This document shows, in pieces, positions 13,774-14,363 of a DNA stretch of 14,363 bases. The position numbers and the translations under genes were made by a program. The number at the start of each line of letters is the position of its first letter. The first letter of the stretch is position 1. This DNA is from JAYVJM01 sp043769275 (GTDB lineage: Bacteria > Pseudomonadota > Gammaproteobacteria > Pseudomonadales > UBA7239). The notes beneath the pieces were generated by a model. That model was not told the DNA's origin and did not search any database. It saw only the letters and a program-made list of their open reading frames with translations. The DNA lies in assembly GCA_043769275.1 (NCBI GenBank), contig JAYVJM010000105.1, positions 1 through 14,363 on the forward strand. Reading direction: 5' to 3'.

Positions 13774-14001
13774 TTACGCTTGGCCGGCCACAATCAACGC
13801 CAACCCTAACGCGGCCAGCCCAACTACTTGCCAGCTTTTGCTCAAGCAGAAAAAGCTGTAGAGATAAGACAGCGGCGGAAGAAAAACCGTCATAAATCCC
13901 CATGCATAATCCTCTTTGAAGGAAATAAACAGCAAATACACCCAACTAGCCAACAAGAGCGCTACGCCGAAAAAAGTTAAAATCAGAGCCGTGGATTCCA
14001 T
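13774..14001 (-). CDS. small inner-membrane protein of unknown function
   Basis: The product is 75 residues from ATG 14001. It has three hydrophobic stretches: residues 4-26 (ALILTFFGVALLLASWVYLLF), about 34-51 (WGFMTVFLPPLSYLYSFF) and about 57-74 (WQVVGLAALGLALIVAG). Short charged loops (KEDY, SKSW) separate them. Upstream in-frame starts (ATG 14010, or 14100 giving 108 residues) exist, but the added residues are polar and unlike a membrane protein N-terminus. An AAAG about 9 nt before ATG 14001 is only a weak ribosome-binding site. It follows the partial membrane-protein gene in the same direction. I do not recognise a named family. Confidence 0.65.
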   Translation of the reverse strand: MESTALILTFFGVALLLASWVYLLFISFKEDYAWGFMTVFLPPLSYLYSFFCLSKSWQVVGLAALGLALIVAGQA

Positions 14002-14032
14002 TATGAGCATCTTTAATTGCGGGGCGTGCATT

Positions 14033-14061
14033 ATCCTAAAAACGGAAGCGGCTTGATACAA
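14033..14061 (-). promoter_or_regulatory. possible promoter of the 75-residue membrane protein gene
   Basis: On the minus strand, TTGTAT (14061-14056) is followed after 17 nt by TAGGAT (14038-14033), 31 nt before ATG 14001. Each hexamer is only a partial match to sigma70 consensus, and the -35 lies inside the terminator-like hairpin at 14050-14064. The call is therefore weak. Confidence 0.25.
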
Positions 14062-14064
14062 GCC
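14038..14064 (-). terminator. possible terminator after the interrupted membrane protein gene
   Basis: Read on the minus strand, GGCTTG (14064-14059) pairs with CAAGCC (14055-14050) across TAT. A TTTTT run follows at 14042-14038, 7 nt after the stem. It lies 49 nt past the stop at 14113. The distance from stem to T-run weakens the call. Confidence 0.35.
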
Positions 14065-14112
14065 CTTTGGCCGCGCACCTGAACAAGCAGGCTTTTTCAC
14101 AGCGAGGCAGGC

Positions 14113-14265
14113 CTATTCTTCCGGTGCAACAATATAAATGGTTGATAGCAAAATAAAGGGGGCAAATGTATAGGCTTTCATTTGCCCGTTCCATTGATTC
14201 GCCCACATAACGAAATATTCCCCGCCCACCACGGCGAAACCCAAGTACCACAACGCGATGGCTGC
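14113..14265 (-). CDS. partial membrane protein, 3' exon after a group II intron
   Basis: This is the C-terminal 50 residues of a protein (AAIALWYLGFAVVGGEYFVMW ... YTFAPFILLSTIYIVAPEE), read from the inferred intron 3' splice site at 14266/14265 to TAG at 14113-14115. It has two hydrophobic stretches (about residues 1-18 and 33-47 of the fragment) with a Trp/Asn/Gln-rich loop between them. The frame runs only 18 nt into the intron before a TGA at 14284-14286, so the 5' exon must lie beyond the intron, outside this window. Composition and hydrophobicity differ clearly from the shadow frame at 14036-14287. Family not recognised. The next gene (13774-14001) is another small membrane protein. 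Confidence 0.65.
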   Translation of the reverse strand, partial: AAIALWYLGFAVVGGEYFVMWANQWNGQMKAYTFAPFILLSTIYIVAPEE

Positions 14266-14363
14266 GTAGAGTAGAGAACAGGCTCACACCTGCCCTCCCT
14301 CATCAAACCGTGCTTGCGGTTTTCCCGCACACGGCTTTCCGATGTTCTTCATATCAAGGCATG
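14266..14363 (-). mobile_element. 3' end of a group II intron (domains V and VI), truncated by window
   Basis: Domain V covers about 14337-14304 on the minus strand. AAGCCGTG pairs with CACGGTTT and GCGG with CCGC around a GAAA-containing loop, with a two-nucleotide AA bulge on the 3' side. The catalytic triad AGC is at 14336-14334. After a 2-nt linker, domain VI follows. GAG (14301-14299) pairs with CTC (14271-14269), G14298 with T14273, and GAGGGCAGG (14297-14289) with CCTGTTCTC (14282-14274), loop TGTGAG. The only bulged base is A14272, seven nucleotides from the predicted 3' end TAC (14268-14266). This is the canonical branch-point geometry. The rest of the intron, probably including a reverse-transcriptase/maturase gene, lies outside. 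Confidence 0.88.

Noticed and set aside
13721..13945. 74-residue minus-strand ORF overlapping the small membrane protein
   Set aside because: It is a shadow frame of the 13774-14001 gene, which has the more coherent hydrophobic pattern.
14036..14287. 83-residue minus-strand ORF at the right edge
   Set aside because: It crosses the intron 3' end and is rich in Arg, Gly and Cys. The other minus-strand frame (14113-14265) gives a coherent membrane-protein C-terminus.

Overview
The window looks like the chromosome of a gammaproteobacterium. The main evidence is the conserved block rpmH-rnpA-yidD-yidC-mnmE, together with a YbaL-type antiporter and a CbpA/CbpM chaperone pair that all read like proteobacterial orthologues. 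I cannot assign a genus. There are no rRNA genes, no CRISPR array and no tRNA that I could recognise.

Layout. (1) 1-762: the 3' remnant of an unrecognised gene, followed 13 nt later by a small FMN split-barrel (PPOX-type) protein. (2) 763-1065: an intergenic stretch with nested inverted repeats and a good sigma70-type promoter for rpmH. dnaA is not next to rpmH here, although it is in many relatives. (3) 1066-5148: the ribosomal protein / RNase P / membrane-insertion / tRNA-modification operon rpmH, rnpA, yidD, yidC, mnmE, with ATGA or few-nt junctions. The exception is a palindromic GC-rich repeat lodged between yidC and mnmE, which creates a spurious N-terminal extension of mnmE. (4) 5149-5737: a repeat-rich intergenic region with a telomere-like (GGGGTT)n tract, two hairpin terminator candidates, a doubtful 70-codon ORF, and an inverted repeat of the dispersed CTGAGCTTGTCGAAGG type. 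(5) 5738-7441 (minus): a YbaL/Kef-type cation/proton antiporter. (6) 7514-12299: a GT4 glycosyltransferase, then a SAM methyltransferase overlapping by ATGA with an all-alpha barrel (terpenoid-cyclase/glycosidase-like) protein. They are separated by an oppositely oriented gene for an exported seven-repeat RCC1-like protein with a Ser/Arg/Lys-Pro tail. (7) 12320-13617 (minus): cbpA-cbpM. (8) 13774-14363 (minus): a 75-residue membrane protein, then the 3' exon of another membrane-protein gene directly preceded by the 3' end (domains V and VI) of a group II intron that runs out of the window.

Functionally, rnpA, yidD, yidC and mnmE serve RNA processing, membrane protein insertion and tRNA wobble-uridine modification. 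The glycosyltransferase, methyltransferase and barrel protein look like parts of one glycan or glycolipid pathway, but their substrate cannot be read from sequence. The most notable items are the group II intron end with a textbook domain V/VI, the exported RCC1-like protein with one regularly spaced cysteine pair per repeat, and the G-quadruplex-capable telomere-like array downstream of mnmE.
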